5,572 nucleotides of DNA from an uncultured bacterium (lineage in GTDB: Bacteria > Patescibacteriota > Microgenomatia > UBA1406 > GWC2-37-13): contig CALESU010000145.1 of the NCBI GenBank assembly GCA_937914905.1, forward strand, positions 1 to 5,572, in the 5' to 3' direction. Positions 5,302 through 5,572 of this stretch are shown here, piece after piece (position 1 is the stretch's first letter; each line of letters starts with the position of its first letter). The notes under the pieces are model-generated. The model was not told where the DNA came from and made no database searches. It was given only the letters and a program-made list of their open reading frames with translations. A program made the position numbers and the translations under genes.

Positions 5302-5484
5302 CAGGTGCAGAGACTAGGTGAGTACACCTTTTAAGCGCCCACCACCTTCAGTTTGCAATTTAATCGCAAGACAGGTGAAGAGATAGTCCATGCTTTGCGG
5401 AAACGCAGAGATTCCATGTAACTTCAAGGTTCGAGGTTCGAATCCTCGTCGGGGAGCAAAATTATACGACGAAACCTCTTCTGA

Positions 5485-5490
5485 TATACT
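5485..5490 (+). promoter_or_regulatory. Candidate -10 box of the VOC-protein gene
   Basis: TATACT ends 6 bp before the ATG at 5497. The spacing predicts transcription starting at or next to the start codon. No SD precedes the ATG, and no good -35 is seen. Confidence 0.45.
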
Positions 5491-5496
5491 GAGCAA

Positions 5497-5572
5497 ATGA
5501 AACAGTCTATTCTGCATGTTGCTTTAGTTGTTCGTGACTATGATGAAGCGATAGAGTTTTTTACTAAAAAAC
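5497..5572 (+). CDS. VOC (glyoxalase/dioxygenase-fold) family protein, 5' part only
   Basis: Only the first 25 codons lie in the window and the frame runs off the edge. The peptide opens with ILHVALVVRDYDEAIEFFTK, the typical first beta-alpha unit of VOC proteins: a strand with the first metal-ligand position (here H7), then 'V.D...A..FY' leading into the helix. These proteins use a divalent metal to act on small molecules (glyoxalase, bleomycin-resistance-like or dioxygenase types); which type cannot be told from this part. The start is fixed by the family N-terminus. It begins 40 bp after the tRNA and has its own -10-like box. Confidence 0.75.
   Translation, partial: MKQSILHVALVVRDYDEAIEFFTKK

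Larger units (their letters stand above)
4867..5418 (+). ncRNA. Group I self-splicing intron (552 nt, IC3-like core) with HNH gene
   Basis: The core closely resembles tRNA-Leu(UAA) introns of plastids and cyanobacteria, as I remember them, in GGGAAACC, AATCCTGAGCCAA, GGTGCAGAGACTA and AGAGATAGTCC. Placeable helices are as follows. P1: exon GCUGU with guide GCAGC (5194-5198), ending in the U.G pair. P2: 5200-5206/5211-5217 with a GAAA loop. P3: GTGGG 5226-5230 with CCCAC 5338-5342. P4: TCAGG 5236-5240 with CCTGA 5274-5278. P6a: 5285-5290/5296-5301. P7: GACTA 5312-5316 with TAGTC 5384-5388. P8: CACCT 5343-5347 with AGGTG 5373-5377. P9: 5393-5399/5404-5410 with a GAAA loop. The intron ends in G at 5418. 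A possible P10 joins GUU (5191-5193) to exon AAC (5420-5422). An extra GGTG/CACC hairpin (5317-5328) sits between P7 and P3', which is unusual for this subgroup. Confidence 0.93.
4833..5456 (+). tRNA. tRNA-Asn(GUU), split by a group I intron
   Basis: The exons are 4833-4866 and 5419-5456. Joined, they give a 7-bp acceptor stem (TCCCCGA/TCGGGGA), U8 A9, a D arm GCTC/GAGC with loop AACGGTA, an anticodon stem GGAAG/CTTCA, the loop CTGTTAA with anticodon GTT, a variable loop AGGTT and a T arm CGAGG/CCTCG with loop TTCGAAT. G73 and the acceptor start agree with bacterial tRNA-Asn. The split lies between positions 35 and 36; joining elsewhere does not give a seven-base loop. Two oddities are a G27-A43 mismatch at the outer end of the anticodon stem, and a 3' end reading GCA, so CCA must be added by enzyme. 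Maturation must wait for intron removal. Confidence 0.95.

Noticed and set aside
5314..5517. Minus-strand frame across the intron 3' part and tRNA 3' exon
   Set aside because: Its peptide contains the RRGFEPRTLKL pattern that arises when the T arm of a tRNA is translated in antisense. The region is explained by the tRNA and the intron core.

Overview
The window looks like a piece of a Candidate Phyla Radiation (Patescibacteria) chromosome. The evidence is indirect: short dense genes, little sign of Shine-Dalgarno sequences, starts sitting directly behind -10 boxes, small secreted proteins with low-complexity linkers, intergenic GC-rich palindromes, and a self-splicing intron inside a tRNA gene. 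TGA ends several genes and never interrupts one, so the UGA=Gly code of Gracilibacteria/Absconditabacteria does not apply. A more precise lineage cannot be read from the sequence.

Left part (1-1595). A short membrane-peptide reading frame of DivIC/FtsB type, apparently cut by a T homopolymer at the window edge, and a YqeY/GatB-like gene lie on the minus strand. Only 18 bp away, a divergent plus-strand pair encodes an unknown 134-aa protein and a DEDDy-type RNase H-fold exonuclease, with a 3-bp gap between them.

Middle (1596-4738). After a 181-bp intergenic region with a promoter-like sequence come four plus-strand genes for exported or membrane proteins: a secreted beta-rich protein; a signal-peptide protein with an Ig-like domain and a C-terminal membrane anchor (resembling WxL-interacting surface proteins in layout); a secreted or anchored protein with a six-Cys module, a Pro-Thr linker and a C-terminal dockerin-like domain; and, 3 bp downstream, a membrane protein displaying a cohesin-like domain. 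The last two look like a matched dockerin-cohesin pair, which would make this a small surface-assembly locus.

Right part (4739-5572). A tRNA-Asn(GUU) gene is split inside its anticodon, between positions 35 and 36, by a 552-nt group I intron. The core resembles that of tRNA-Leu(UAA) introns. I can place P1 with its U.G splice-site pair, P2, P3, P4, P6/P6a, P7, P8, P9 and the terminal G. The intron carries an HNH endonuclease gene in the P1 loop whose 3' end runs through the internal guide, P2 and P3. A partial imitation of the tRNA 5' half lies 53 bp upstream, just after a perfect TATAAT. The window ends in the first 25 codons of a VOC (glyoxalase-fold) protein gene.
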